Source of the DNA: Sideroxydans sp. | GTDB taxonomy: Bacteria > Pseudomonadota > Gammaproteobacteria > Burkholderiales > Gallionellaceae | NCBI GenBank assembly: GCA_028710605.1 | Contig: JAQTTU010000001.1 | Span: 310,001-374,000 of the forward strand | Direction: 5' to 3' | DNA: 64,000 bases | Shown here: piece after piece, positions 51,051-58,844 of the stretch | Position numbering within the stretch: the stretch's first letter is position 1 | Layout of the letters: each line of letters starts with the position of its first letter | Made by a program: the position numbers and the translations under genes | Notes under the pieces: model-generated | The model's database searches: none | What the model saw: the letters and a program-made list of their open reading frames with translations, nothing else | What the model was told of the DNA's origin: nothing

Positions 51051-51578
51051 ATGAACGGGCAGCAAAAAATCAGCTGGAAAAAAGTGGGAAGTGTCTATGT
51101 AGCGGAATTTTTCTTAAACGGCATTTCGATTGCAGCCGAGATTTCACCGGATCGCACATCGAGGGCTGTTGCAAGTCAAATCGGAAGGGCAAACCACGAT
51201 TCATTTGGGGCAGCGTTGCGTTTACCCGATGGCCGTTGGTTTCACCCTGCAGTATCCCGAGTTGATCGCGCACGCGTTTACATGAATGCCGGCATGCACA
51301 AAGATCGCGCACTGGCTAATGCGTGGATGGAAGAGAACGAAGCAGGAATGCGTTTTCTGGAAGTGGAAAATGGAACGCCGCATCTGCGCCTCCTGACTGT
51401 CAAAGCTCAGCGCGGCATCATCATGGAGAAAAAGGAGATCGGCGGACTTGATATGCCAATTCCCCTCTTTGGCGGCCCATGTGATGCATATAGCGAGCTG
51501 GCCAATGAAATGGCTGAAGAAACAGCCGCAAAGGTTCTCAAAGCCATCCGTGACCTTGTTGGCCACAAAGCGGCTTAA
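51051..51578 (+). CDS. Protein of unknown function behind leader D
   Basis: Product of 175 residues, soluble, beta-rich start (SVYVAEFFLNGISIAAEI) and helical end (ELANEMAEETAAKVLKAI). No family recognised. ATG 51051 was chosen because of the leader and GGAGAAG; the frame to 51024 runs into the leader. Monocistronic, ended by a strong terminator. Confidence 0.65.
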   Translation: MNGQQKISWKKVGSVYVAEFFLNGISIAAEISPDRTSRAVASQIGRANHDSFGAALRLPDGRWFHPAVSRVDRARVYMNAGMHKDRALANAWMEENEAGMRFLEVENGTPHLRLLTVKAQRGIIMEKKEIGGLDMPIPLFGGPCDAYSELANEMAEETAAKVLKAIRDLVGHKAA

Positions 51579-51591
51579 AAGCAGTATCGCA

Positions 51592-51626
51592 ACCGTCCCA
51601 CCTCACTGAGGTGGGACGGTTTCTTA
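51592..51626 (+). terminator. Terminator of the 51051 gene
   Basis: AACCGTCCCACCTCA with a near-perfect complement, then TTTCTTATT on the plus strand. Confidence 0.85.
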
Positions 51627-51987
51627 TTGTCGCCGCCCAGCTTCCGCGCTATTTCGATATTGGCACCACGCTTGAAAAAAACCGAACAGCCCGCCACGAT
51701 AAAACCGTGGCTCTGGTTTGCCTTAACACTCCCTCCGCGATAAACCTGCTCCGGTCGCTCGAAACGGGCGTTGCCCGAAGTAAACAGGCTGCGCCTGATT
51801 CTTGCTGGCTTGCGCCAGATATACGCGCTGCGCGAGGCCTTAACCAGCTGGCGCTGGGTTAAGCGGCTTTGCCGCCAAAACCGCACCGGCTGCGCCGTCC
51901 AACTTGGTGGTAATGCGCAAATATTTATAGGGAAGACTACTGCTGACCGTGGTAAAACTGACAAGATATGAATTTGAATTTCCCCGA
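51627..51987. other. Stretch without a confident gene
   Basis: One minus-strand frame from TTG 51991 to 51575 is open, but it has no ribosome site, an odd composition and it runs through the 51592-51622 terminator stem. Another minus frame ends LAAKPLNPAPAG at about 51840 without a start. Possibly a decayed gene. Confidence 0.4.
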
Positions 51988-52335
51988 TCAATTCGCCGCC
52001 TCGGCCCCAAGAATATTGCAGGACAACGGGGAACCAGCCACCAGTTTTTTAACCTGCCCATGAATTTTTTGCCTTGTGGATGAACAGTAACCTTTCTTTT
52101 GCAGGTGCATTGTAAATGCTCGTTCCACCTGTAAATTGCCGTGGGCATAAAAGAGACTGTAAGCCTGCCCATCAAATAACAGCATATCTCCATCGACGGA
52201 GAGACTTAGCGACGGGACGCGGCTTGCCATCACCCGAGTTCTTAAAACTTTGCGGGATTGGCGTTGCGCAGCGGTATCGCGCATTTCAAAAATTTTGCGT
52301 TGCTCATATTCCGCATAATTTTTGATACTCTCCAT
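51988..52335 (-). CDS. Small protein of unknown function
   Basis: Product of 115 residues, basic, starting MESIKNYAEYEQRKIFEM. No family recognised. GGAAGG precedes ATG 52335; the longer frame to 52458 covers the upstream gene. Last gene of a run of small minus-strand genes that begins at 54396. Confidence 0.5.
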   Translation of the reverse strand: MESIKNYAEYEQRKIFEMRDTAAQRQSRKVLRTRVMASRVPSLSLSVDGDMLLFDGQAYSLFYAHGNLQVERAFTMHLQKKGYCSSTRQKIHGQVKKLVAGSPLSCNILGAEAAN

Positions 52336-52351
52336 TTCGCCTTCCTTTCCC

Positions 52352-52600
52352 TTACTGCTTAACCCAGCACCAGTTATTTGCACCACGCAGAGCGATATTG
52401 CGAGCTTTCTTGTGTTTCTGAAGCATGCGATCCGCCACACGCATCGACACATCCACACCAGACAGGTTCAGGATGCCGAGCTTGGTTACTTGCTCGACAA
52501 GCTGGGAAGCACGGAACCCATTTTCGCCAACATGCGATTTCATCCAACTTTCCAACGCATTTTCTGAAGCTGGTGACACTTCAATGCCCATGACGATCAT
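52352..52600 (-). CDS. Small protein of unknown function
   Basis: Product of 82 residues (MIVMGIEVSPASENALESWM). The central GFRASQLVEQVTKLGI and HKKARNIALRGANNWCW segments give a mixed helical fold. AAGGAC lies 9 nt upstream of ATG 52600; an ATG at 52591 is an alternative. Between two other small genes with gaps of 16 bp each. Confidence 0.5.
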   Translation of the reverse strand: MIVMGIEVSPASENALESWMKSHVGENGFRASQLVEQVTKLGILNLSGVDVSMRVADRMLQKHKKARNIALRGANNWCWVKQ

Positions 52601-52616
52601 TTGTGAGAGTCCTTTC

Positions 52617-53039
52617 CTACACTAAACAAATCGCGGCATTTTCGGCGTTAGCTGGAAACACCTCATCTCGACACCAATCAATCCGCGCAACCCTGAATGC
52701 GCTGACAATCTCGCGTACCATCGCGTTGTAGAACTCTTCAACGGAATATTTCACATCAAGGCTTCGCGGCCCCATGAACTCGACGGCGAAATGTCCCTTG
52801 ATTGGCGCAAGGAGTAGATTTCTCGATGCAGTGTCTGATGATCCGAATTCAAAACGTTTCTCGTTCATCACTTCACCATACTCTCGCAGCAAAACCTGCA
52901 TCAGGTCTTCAAGAGTCATCTGGAATCCGTACACCGGCTTCAGCGCATCAACGACATCGCGCCATGAGACCTTCTCGCCATTCAGATTCCGCTTGGAGTA
53001 GCGAAGCAAGGCAAGTGTTGTACTGTTAAGCGTTGGCAT
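52617..53039 (-). CDS. Small soluble protein of unknown function
   Basis: Product of 140 residues. The first 60 residues look helical (VSWRDVVDALKPVYGFQMTL), the rest beta-rich. No family recognised. The ribosome site is weak. Motif O12 lies 45 nt upstream, in the opposite orientation, so this gene probably starts its own transcript. Confidence 0.55.
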   Translation of the reverse strand: MPTLNSTTLALLRYSKRNLNGEKVSWRDVVDALKPVYGFQMTLEDLMQVLLREYGEVMNEKRFEFGSSDTASRNLLLAPIKGHFAVEFMGPRSLDVKYSVEEFYNAMVREIVSAFRVARIDWCRDEVFPANAENAAICLV

Positions 53040-53084
53040 ACAAGAAGTCTTGTCAGTTAGATACAGCTCATCTGAAACAAATAT

Positions 53085-53107
53085 TTATACTTACGTGCCC
53101 AAGTATT
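53085..53107 (+). promoter_or_regulatory. Operator-like motif O12 (weaker)
   Basis: Reads TTATACTTAC, GTGCCCAAG, TATT on the plus strand, in a 173-bp gap between small minus-strand genes. It has three departures from the consensus and is the least certain copy. Confidence 0.4.
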
Positions 53108-53212
53108 CTTTTCGATATTTGCTTGTCTGCACCTCATCATGCGAGTTTTTATTCGACGTTTGCAGCGCAAATCCCACTCCAAATATTTCATGTCGCAGAC
53201 CTTTCCGATTGG

Positions 53213-53479
53213 TCAATTAGTCGGCGCATCAGGCATCACCTTGATGCCTGCGCCGATCCGCTTTACTTCATCAACAAACCACTGCGGTACGCCGCGAGCT
53301 GCTGCCATTTCAACCAGCACGCTCAGATTCTGTTTTGCCCAGCCCGCCGTCGTATTAGTCACCAGCGCATCTCTCATCCGCTGATTGTCTTCCAGCGGGT
53401 GTGCGCACTTGATGCAGGTAACATGCCTCTCCCAAGGGAGAAAGTCGGGCCTTATGTGCTGTTGATCACCTTCTGCCAT
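53213..53479 (-). CDS. Small protein with CxxC, unknown
   Basis: Product of 88 residues starting MAEGDQQHIRPDFLPWERHVTCIKCAHPLEDNQ (split: MAEGDQQHIRPDFLPW, HVTCIKCAHPL). A single CxxC could bind metal with nearby His. The C-terminal part is helical. GGAAAAG precedes ATG 53479; TTG 53500 is an alternative. Unknown family. Confidence 0.5.
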   Translation of the reverse strand: MAEGDQQHIRPDFLPWERHVTCIKCAHPLEDNQRMRDALVTNTTAGWAKQNLSVLVEMAAARGVPQWFVDEVKRIGAGIKVMPDAPTN

Positions 53480-53496
53480 GTCGCACTTTTCCAATA

Positions 53497-53769
53497 TCAA
53501 TTCAGTATCGGTTCCGGCAATGGTACAACTCCAAGTCCGCCATCCCCGCCGCCACGTTTGTTATTCAATTTCTCAAGCCAAAGGTAATCAGATTCTTTGG
53601 ATAGCACTTTCAATTGCACGCTCGCCGCCTCGCCGCCAGTGCAGTGAAACTTTCTCCAATATCTTTTTGCCAACACCCAGTCGATCAGCAATTCGCTCGG
53701 TGCGTGTCGCGCCCGTTTCCATGCGCCTCGAAATCCATCCTCGAATGTTTGCCAGTCGCAGCACGCCAT
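53497..53769 (-). CDS. Small basic protein of unknown function
   Basis: Product of 90 residues, Trp- and Arg-rich start (CDWQTFEDGFRGAWKRARHA), glycine-rich end (KRGGGDGGLGVV). The ribosome site is modest (AGGC, 6 nt). Overlaps the next gene's possible TTG start by 4 bp. No family recognised. Confidence 0.5.
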   Translation of the reverse strand: MACCDWQTFEDGFRGAWKRARHAPSELLIDWVLAKRYWRKFHCTGGEAASVQLKVLSKESDYLWLEKLNNKRGGGDGGLGVVPLPEPILN

Positions 53770-53790
53770 TGCAGCCTAGCCTTTCCGGTT

Positions 53791-53964
53791 TTACGCAGCC
53801 GCACGAATTGCGGCATGAAGCTCTTCGTAGTACGAGGCAAGATACCAACCAGCAGCACCTGCAAGAAGCGCCGCAACTGCCCACCATGGTTTATTTTGAC
53901 GCACAACCAAGACAAGCGCGGCTCCAACAGATCCCGACATGCAAACAAATTGAAGCGTGTTCAT
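53791..53964 (-). CDS. 57-residue two-span membrane protein
   Basis: Product starts MNTLQFVCMSGSVGAALVLV and has a second hydrophobic, alanine-rich span (WWAVAALLAGAAGWYLA), ending IRAAA. GGAAAGGTG lies 9 nt before ATG 53964. It is too short for most ORF cut-offs but has a good ribosome site, correct spacing to neighbours and a typical membrane profile. Function unknown. Confidence 0.6.
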   Translation of the reverse strand: MNTLQFVCMSGSVGAALVLVVRQNKPWWAVAALLAGAAGWYLASYYEELHAAIRAAA

Positions 53965-53984
53965 TTAGAGATCACCTTTCCGAT

Positions 53985-54137
53985 CTATTTCTTGATAGCC
54001 AGATGCTTCTGAAAATACCCAGAAACGAATTCCGTAATGTCTTTGCGCTCAGATGTGTCAAGCGGCGCGATAATCATCGCCCAACCAAGACACTTTTCTG
54101 CAAGAGCTAGACGCAATTGTTTGACGAGATTATTCAT
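53985..54137 (-). CDS. 50-residue protein of unknown function
   Basis: Product starts MNNLVKQLRLALAEKCLGWA and ends QKHLAIKK; amphipathic and basic. GGAAAGGTG lies before ATG 54137, the same ribosome-site sequence as the next gene. Fits exactly between its neighbours (17- and 21-bp gaps). Confidence 0.6.
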   Translation of the reverse strand: MNNLVKQLRLALAEKCLGWAMIIAPLDTSERKDITEFVSGYFQKHLAIKK

Positions 54138-54153
54138 CTACACCTTTCCAGCT

Positions 54154-54396
54154 TTAAATCCAACGAAGGTACGGCAAGCACGAAAACCAGCGCCGTTCTA
54201 GCTTATGCTGCCGCTCTATCTCTTCCTGGTAATCTTCATCAGAAAACGTTGAATCGAATTCTTCATCGTCCGGTCTGTATGGCAGGCTTTCAATTGGGTG
54301 ATAACGATGCCCCCGCACACTACACACTTGCCGACCAAGCCAGCGAACAAATGCAACACCAAGTCTTGTCACTGGATCATTCCGAGTTGTCACCAT
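54154..54396 (-). CDS. Small protein of unknown function, first of the small-gene run
   Basis: Product of 80 residues: basic first third (RLGVAFVRWLGRQVCSVRGH), acidic middle (RPDDEEFDSTFSDEDYQEE), then a basic end. AAGGGCGG precedes ATG 54396. Motif O11 lies 15 nt upstream in inverse orientation. No family recognised. Confidence 0.55.
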   Translation of the reverse strand: MVTTRNDPVTRLGVAFVRWLGRQVCSVRGHRYHPIESLPYRPDDEEFDSTFSDEDYQEEIERQHKLERRWFSCLPYLRWI

Positions 54397-54411
54397 GTTC
54401 CGCCCTTCATG

Positions 54412-54434
54412 TTATAGATACGTGCAACGGCATT
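54412..54434 (+). promoter_or_regulatory. Operator-like motif O11, small-gene run
   Basis: Reads TTATAGATAC, GTGCAACGG, CATT on the plus strand, 15 nt upstream of the minus-strand gene starting at 54396. A clear match, but inverted relative to the gene; the palindromic core may make orientation unimportant. Confidence 0.55.
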
Positions 54435-54558
54435 ACTAATTATCCATTGATCGACATAACTTGCAAGTTTTTATTGGAAATTCCCACTCTGATTTGTGGT
54501 CAAGCTGAAATAATTTGAGGGAAATCCTTTGGGGGGCGCAGCAATTAGCGGGCATGAA

Positions 54559-54591
54559 AAATCCCTGGCCACCATAGGTGGCCAGGGATTT
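54559..54591 (-). terminator. Terminator of the DUF4942 methylase gene
   Basis: AAATCCCTGGCCACC and its perfect 15-bp complement with a 3-nt loop, followed by TTTTT on the minus strand. Confidence 0.9.
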
Positions 54592-54602
54592 GGTTGTTGC
54601 AT

Positions 54603-54634
54603 TCTACGTTGAAACGTTACTACGTTGAAACGTT
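54603..54634. repeat. 16-bp tandem direct repeat at a gene end
   Basis: CTACGTTGAAACGTTA is present twice back to back, immediately after the stop codon of the DUF4942 gene. Possibly a slippage product. Confidence 0.6.
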
Positions 54635-56372
54635 ACGCTGCCTCCAACAGCAGGTGCTCTTGCTGTTTCGATTGCAGCAAGAAGTCCACGTTGATGCCGT
54701 GGCGCTCCAGAACTGCCGTAATGGCCACATCCATAGATTCATGGGCTTTGGTCTTACGCTCATCATCGCAACCCGTCAGATGGCTCAGCGGATTGTCCCA
54801 GTAGTTGCGGATACCCTTCTGCACTTCGACTCGGATCTCTTTATCGAATTTCTCGGCATTGTCGTACTGCAGCCAGAAGGCATCGCTCACGCGTGCTTCT
54901 TCAGGCGGCAACCATTTACGATGCCGTCCGACCAGCCGATTCAGCCTGTCCACCAACTTTTTGTCGCGGGCAAAAAAATGAATTGTGCCAGCCCCGGGAT
55001 AGAACCGAACATCAAAGTACGAACTGCTCACACGACCACCCGTCCGCAGATCCCGATAATGATGATCAAAAACATACTCCAAACTGATCGCAGGCTGGTG
55101 CTTGCCGTCCAGCATGGCAAACACCTTGTCGAAATCACGAAGCAGCTGCATGGACTCATACTGCAGGTTATTCGCATAGCCTGAACGACCTGGCAGTATG
55201 AAGCGCGTAGTCTTAATCCTCATCCCCGCCGTGCGGTGCTTATCGTTCGACTTCCAACCCTTGTAAAACACCGTGTTGTCAGAGTGGTAGCGCGTAATCA
55301 GATCAAACACATCACAAGCCATGTCCAGCTGAATCTTGCCTTGGCTATTCACGATCCCACACAGGAAGCCGTAGATTGTCTGTACCGTGAATTCAAGCTG
55401 TTTGATTTGCTCGAATTCACTCTCAACACGTTTTTGTGCAGCGGAAGACAGCTTGGATGTCACATTGGCAGAGCGTAGGATCCCGCTCCACGCACGATCC
55501 TTGAGATCATCGTAGCGCTTCCCAATCGTATTGCGAACGTAATCCACAGAAGTATCACCTGCAGCCTCACGATCAGCGTGATCCCCACTCCTGACAGCCA
55601 TCGTTTCACCAAGCAAACGAGAGTAGTATTCCGCCCTCGCTTCTTTGAGGACCGCTTCACGCATCGCCCGGACAGCCGCGTTGAACGCCGCTACCGAATT
55701 CTCAACTAGCGAGTTCGGCAATGCGAGTTCCGCCGCTTCCCGGTAGTTGTCAGAAAGATCCGCTTCAGTCTTCGAATCGCGCTTCAGTTCGTCCAGTATC
55801 GGGCCGATGATGTCTTCACTCTCATTGGCTTGCTTGCGCAAATACACCAACGCCACATCAACCTGCGTTTTACGTTTGGCTTCTTCCACTGAGAATGCAC
55901 CCTCAATGAATTCTACCTCGCCATGTTGCTCAATCAATCTCACGAGATGTTGCCGCTCCGCCGAAAACGGATTGCGAATCGTTTCCGCATTGAGAATGGC
56001 GCTAATCTCACCATCCCAAAGAATGTCCCAAGCCTTCAGAACATGCTTTGTACCAACAGCAAATGGCGGATTCATGATGATGTGCGAGTAGATCGCCCCG
56101 CTGGTGAACGTCATGAAGTCGAGACCTACAACCTTCAGCCCTTTGCTCTGAAGTGTTGCGTGCCTGGTGATGTCGATTTCGATGCAGTCTGGCTTGAACT
56201 GCTTGCTGCGCCACGAATCTACATGTGGGTTAGCGTCTGCCAGATCGCCGTTCCCAGCCTCTGGATCGAGCACGCGTTTGAAGTCGTGATTCTTGAACTT
56301 CTTCCATGCGCGACGGGCCAAATCGGGCGGGGTTGGATAAAACTGTAAGTCATTCATTTGTTGCTGTTGCAT
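54633..56372 (-). CDS. Adenine-methyltransferase/DUF4942 fusion protein
   Basis: Product of 579 residues. The N-terminal part has SAM-methylase motifs: VLDPEAGNGDLA at about 34-45 (motif I) and IIMNPPFAVGT at about 97-107 (motif IV, NPPF type, typical of N6-adenine or glutamine methylases). The C-terminal 300 residues form a DUF4942 region found in plasmid and phage methylases. No restriction enzyme is nearby. ATG 56372 was chosen because GGAG lies 8 nt upstream, after leader E; earlier in-frame starts at 56384 and 56393 lie in the leader. Confidence 0.8.
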   Translation of the reverse strand: MQQQQMNDLQFYPTPPDLARRAWKKFKNHDFKRVLDPEAGNGDLADANPHVDSWRSKQFKPDCIEIDITRHATLQSKGLKVVGLDFMTFTSGAIYSHIIMNPPFAVGTKHVLKAWDILWDGEISAILNAETIRNPFSAERQHLVRLIEQHGEVEFIEGAFSVEEAKRKTQVDVALVYLRKQANESEDIIGPILDELKRDSKTEADLSDNYREAAELALPNSLVENSVAAFNAAVRAMREAVLKEARAEYYSRLLGETMAVRSGDHADREAAGDTSVDYVRNTIGKRYDDLKDRAWSGILRSANVTSKLSSAAQKRVESEFEQIKQLEFTVQTIYGFLCGIVNSQGKIQLDMACDVFDLITRYHSDNTVFYKGWKSNDKHRTAGMRIKTTRFILPGRSGYANNLQYESMQLLRDFDKVFAMLDGKHQPAISLEYVFDHHYRDLRTGGRVSSSYFDVRFYPGAGTIHFFARDKKLVDRLNRLVGRHRKWLPPEEARVSDAFWLQYDNAEKFDKEIRVEVQKGIRNYWDNPLSHLTGCDDERKTKAHESMDVAITAVLERHGINVDFLLQSKQQEHLLLEAA

Positions 56373-56440
56373 ACAAATCTCCATGGTGAACAAACCGACA
56401 TTGGTTCACCGGGTATTGGAGGAACACGCACCAATAAAAA
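56373..56440 (-). promoter_or_regulatory. Conserved leader E
   Basis: Core GAACCAATGTCGGTTT at 56392-56407 on the minus strand. CTCCA can pair with TGGAG; in addition GGTGAAC pairs with GTTCACC around the core. Core-to-ATG distance 19 nt. Confidence 0.75.
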
Positions 56441-56470
56441 AACCCTCGATCTCATAGAGAAAGAGGGCTT
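56435..56470 (-). terminator. Terminator of the 56499 gene
   Basis: GCCCTC and GAGGG arms with a long loop, followed by T7 on the minus strand; leader E begins in its T-run. Confidence 0.75.
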
Positions 56471-56498
56471 GGTTACTACATGATACTGAAATATCGCA

Positions 56499-57161
56499 TT
56501 ATTGAATTGCAATGGAACGGTCTCCATTGCTGGAGAATTCATATCCATTCATCGCAATATTTTCATCTACCGCCTCATTGCTGACAAAAAAGTCGTATTC
56601 CTTTTCAAGGCTACGATATATCCAGCGCATGAAGTTGCGAAGCACTTCTTCCACTTGTTCGTGAACTTCGATGCTGACGTAGCGTTGATTTCCGTGACGG
56701 TCATCAGTAATTTCCACTTCAATGTTGGTACAGTTTTCATGCTGGTAGTGCCCACTGTGTTTGACGTTGGCCGTGATGCCATAGAAATTCTTGCGTTGAA
56801 TCGCTTGAAGTTCGTCGGCGATGCGATGTAAATCTGCATCTTGCGATGGGTATTCGCGGATTTCTTTCGCTGCACCCCTGACATAACTGTAACGTCCCTC
56901 GAAGTGCGCACCGTCCCCCTGGCTGCTGAAACCCGAGAACCCGATATTGATACCATCGTAGCTGGTTGTGCCATTGCGATACGACACCTTGCGGTTGCGG
57001 ATGTCGATACCGAGGATGTCGGCGATATTTGCCACATCTTCATAAACGCTCTCATACCACTGGTCAGAAGCTGATGTTTCGCGATACCAAGCTCGCGCCT
57101 TTTCTTTTGCCGCCTCTGATAGCTCGGAAAAATTAAATACAGGTTTGCATAATGTTCTCAT
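56499..57161 (-). CDS. Plasmid/phage protein of unknown function
   Basis: Product of 220 residues. The start (FNFSELSEAAKEKARAWYRE, WYESVYEDVANIADILGIDI) is familiar from plasmid and phage proteins that are sometimes labelled antitoxin-like, but there is no toxin next to it and I do not claim that role. No membrane span. Leader F with TTGGAGAG fixes the start at ATG 57161. Confidence 0.65.
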   Translation of the reverse strand: MRTLCKPVFNFSELSEAAKEKARAWYRETSASDQWYESVYEDVANIADILGIDIRNRKVSYRNGTTSYDGINIGFSGFSSQGDGAHFEGRYSYVRGAAKEIREYPSQDADLHRIADELQAIQRKNFYGITANVKHSGHYQHENCTNIEVEITDDRHGNQRYVSIEVHEQVEEVLRNFMRWIYRSLEKEYDFFVSNEAVDENIAMNGYEFSSNGDRSIAIQ

Positions 57162-57225
57162 GACTCTCTCCAAGGAAAAAACCGACATGGTTCAGAGAGT
57201 ATTGGATGAACATCTACACGTAAAA
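57162..57225 (-). promoter_or_regulatory. Conserved leader F
   Basis: Core GAACCATGTCGGTTT at 57179-57193 (one base shorter than the others). TCCAA can pair with TTGGA, and CTCTC with GAGAG, both covering the ribosome site. Core-to-ATG distance 17 nt. Confidence 0.7.
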
Positions 57226-57256
57226 GCCCCGGCAGCATAGCTGCGCGGGGCTTGGG
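57224..57256 (-). terminator. Terminator of ardC
   Basis: AAGCCCCG and CGGGGCTT arms with an inner CAGC/GCTG stem, followed by TTTA on the minus strand. Confidence 0.75.
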
Positions 57257-57331
57257 TACTTCTTTGATGATTTGGGATATAATCGTGCTGCGGATTCCGG
57301 CTCCGAGGTCTTGCACCAAAGCCGGATCAGC

Positions 57332-58216
57332 TTACGCTGCCATCGCTACGCTTTCCTCCCCCTCTTGTTCCTGCTCCACCTTCCCGATCAGGAATTCAGA
57401 TGCCTTTCGCGCAGCGCTTGAAGCTGTGAAAATTGCCTTCTTGTCGCCCTTTAGCACCTTGATCCAACTGGCAATGTAGGAAGCGTGTTGCAGCTGGCCA
57501 TCAACCCCACAATGAGCGCATGAGAATGCCGCGCCCAGTTCGGCGATCAGTTCCTCAAAAGCGTATGCACTGTCACCGAAGCGTCCACTAAAGTCCCGAG
57601 CCAAGCGACTTTTGTGGCCAGTCCAGTGGGTCAATTCATGCAGTGCCACTGAGTAGTAATCGGGAATCGACTTGAACTCCTGCTTATTCGGCATGTGGAT
57701 TTCATCAATCGACGGGACGAAGCATGCGCGATTGCTTCCATGCACAACACTGGCCTGCGCCAAAAGCCGTTCTGCTTCCACATTGTCCGTAAACTGGTCA
57801 ATGAGCGGTTTAGGCTGAACGCTGTATTTCTCAGGCAAATTGTCGATCTGCAGGGAATTGAACACGGTGAAGGTGCGCAACAGAGGGATGGTCTTCTCTG
57901 TGGCCTCACCATCGCCGGTCGCGTTCACGTCTTTCACTTTGAAGGGCTTGAATAGCACAATGCGCGTGCCATGCTCACCCTTGCGCACATTACCGCCAAC
58001 GTCTGCGGCCTGTTTGAATGTCATCCAGAGCGACGAAGCGAAAGGTGTCATGGCCAACAACACGGTATTGATGCCGGAATATTCCCGACCAGTTATTGCG
58101 TTGCGGGGATTACCGCAACTTGACCATGGTTTAACCCATGGGGCAGTTCCGACTTCGAGTGCGGCAACGATCTTGTCTGTGATTTCTTGATACGCATCAT
58201 ATTTCTGGTCTTTCAT
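57332..58216 (-). CDS. ardC: ArdC-like antirestriction protein (ssDNA-binding plus zinc protease domain)
   Basis: Product of 294 residues. The N-terminal ssDNA-binding domain (about 5-130) includes APWVKPWSSCGNPRNAITGREYSGIN (split: APWVKPWSS, NPRNAITGREYSGIN) and KGEHGTRIVLFKPF. The zinc-protease-like domain carries ALHELTHWTGHKSRL with HELTH at about residue 190, and FEELIAELGAAF downstream. ArdC of pSa protects incoming single-stranded DNA from restriction. Typical leading-region gene. ATG 58216 follows TTGGAG of leader G. Confidence 0.92.
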   Translation of the reverse strand: MKDQKYDAYQEITDKIVAALEVGTAPWVKPWSSCGNPRNAITGREYSGINTVLLAMTPFASSLWMTFKQAADVGGNVRKGEHGTRIVLFKPFKVKDVNATGDGEATEKTIPLLRTFTVFNSLQIDNLPEKYSVQPKPLIDQFTDNVEAERLLAQASVVHGSNRACFVPSIDEIHMPNKQEFKSIPDYYSVALHELTHWTGHKSRLARDFSGRFGDSAYAFEELIAELGAAFSCAHCGVDGQLQHASYIASWIKVLKGDKKAIFTASSAARKASEFLIGKVEQEQEGEESVAMAA

Positions 58217-58286
58217 GGTGATCTCCAATACTTAGAGAACCGACATTGGTTCACTGGGTATTGGAGAAACAGCAGCCAATAAAAAA
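58217..58286 (-). promoter_or_regulatory. Conserved leader G
   Basis: Best-formed copy. Core GAACCAATGTCGGTTC at 58237-58252. The outer arms CTCCAATAC and GTATTGGAG pair over nine bases and contain the ribosome site. Core-to-ATG distance 20 nt. Confidence 0.8.
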
Positions 58287-58311
58287 CCCCGCCAGTCATG
58301 GACTGGCGGGG
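58279..58311 (-). terminator. Terminator of the 58331 gene
   Basis: CCCCGCCAGTC and GACTGGCGGGG arms, then T6 on the minus strand. The core is shared with the terminator at 58627-58659. Confidence 0.9.
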
Positions 58312-58330
58312 TTTACTTGCGCGACGCGTA

Positions 58331-58549
58331 TTATTGATCGCTACCCCAGGAGTGCAGGTAGAAGCTAATTCCCTCATCCTGTATCCCTGCTGAAAACAAT
58401 CTATCCCGAGCCGCCTCAGCATCGCCCGAAAAAAATAGCCGATGGGCATCTGATACTGCCGTCTCGTTGGCTATTCGAGCCACTTCCATTCGTGCCGCTC
58501 GTTGCTCTGGTGAGTGGTACGCGACATATCGCTCTTGTTCTGGACTCAT
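58331..58549 (-). CDS. Small protein of unknown function behind leader H
   Basis: Product of 72 residues (MSPEQERYVAYHSPEQRAAR), helical and charged, ending SFYLHSWGSDQ. GGGGATT precedes ATG 58549. A seven-codon frame (ATG 58570) overlaps the start by ATGA and could be a leader peptide, but this may be chance. No family recognised. Confidence 0.6.
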   Translation of the reverse strand: MSPEQERYVAYHSPEQRAARMEVARIANETAVSDAHRLFFSGDAEAARDRLFSAGIQDEGISFYLHSWGSDQ

Positions 58550-58634
58550 AGCAATCCCCTTTCATTCATGGTTTTCATTAAAAATAATTGACATTGGTTC
58601 AATGAGTATTGGAGGAACAGCAGGCAATAAAAAT
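58550..58634 (-). promoter_or_regulatory. Conserved leader H (divergent core)
   Basis: Core reads GAACCAATGTCAATTA at 58585-58600, so the inner stem GAACC/GGTTC is lost, but CTCCAATAC and the upstream half are kept. Core-to-ATG distance is 35 nt, longer than in other copies. Confidence 0.6.
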
Positions 58635-58659
58635 CCCTGCCAGTCATGGACTGGCGGGG
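58627..58659 (-). terminator. Terminator of the interrupted gene
   Basis: CCCCGCCAGTC and GACTGGCAGGG arms followed by a T5 run on the minus strand. Confidence 0.88.
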
Positions 58660-58833
58660 GAGGTTGCGTTTCAAATGCAATTGCCGTATTTCTGGTAAAG
58701 GCCGTCAAGGTAGGCCACTTGCTTGTCAGTCAGATTCGCAAGCTCGCCGCCCATCCGTCCATCCCGGTCAAATTGTGTGCTTTTGGTTTCCAGACTTCTA
58801 ACAAATTTGGCATCCTTTTCAGGAATAGCATCA

Positions 58834-58844
58834 ATGGCTGCCAC
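58834..58844. repeat. IS target-site duplication, left copy
   Basis: ATGGCTGCCAC, identical to 60348-60358 at the other end of the element. Length 11 bp fits IS4-family elements. Confidence 0.9.

Noticed and set aside
51575..51991. 138-codon minus-strand frame from a TTG start
   Set aside because: No ribosome site, unusual composition, and its 3' end runs through the terminator stem of the opposite gene.
56499..57161. Toxin-antitoxin antitoxin
   Set aside because: Similar proteins are sometimes labelled so, but there is no adjacent toxin and the length (220 residues) does not fit.
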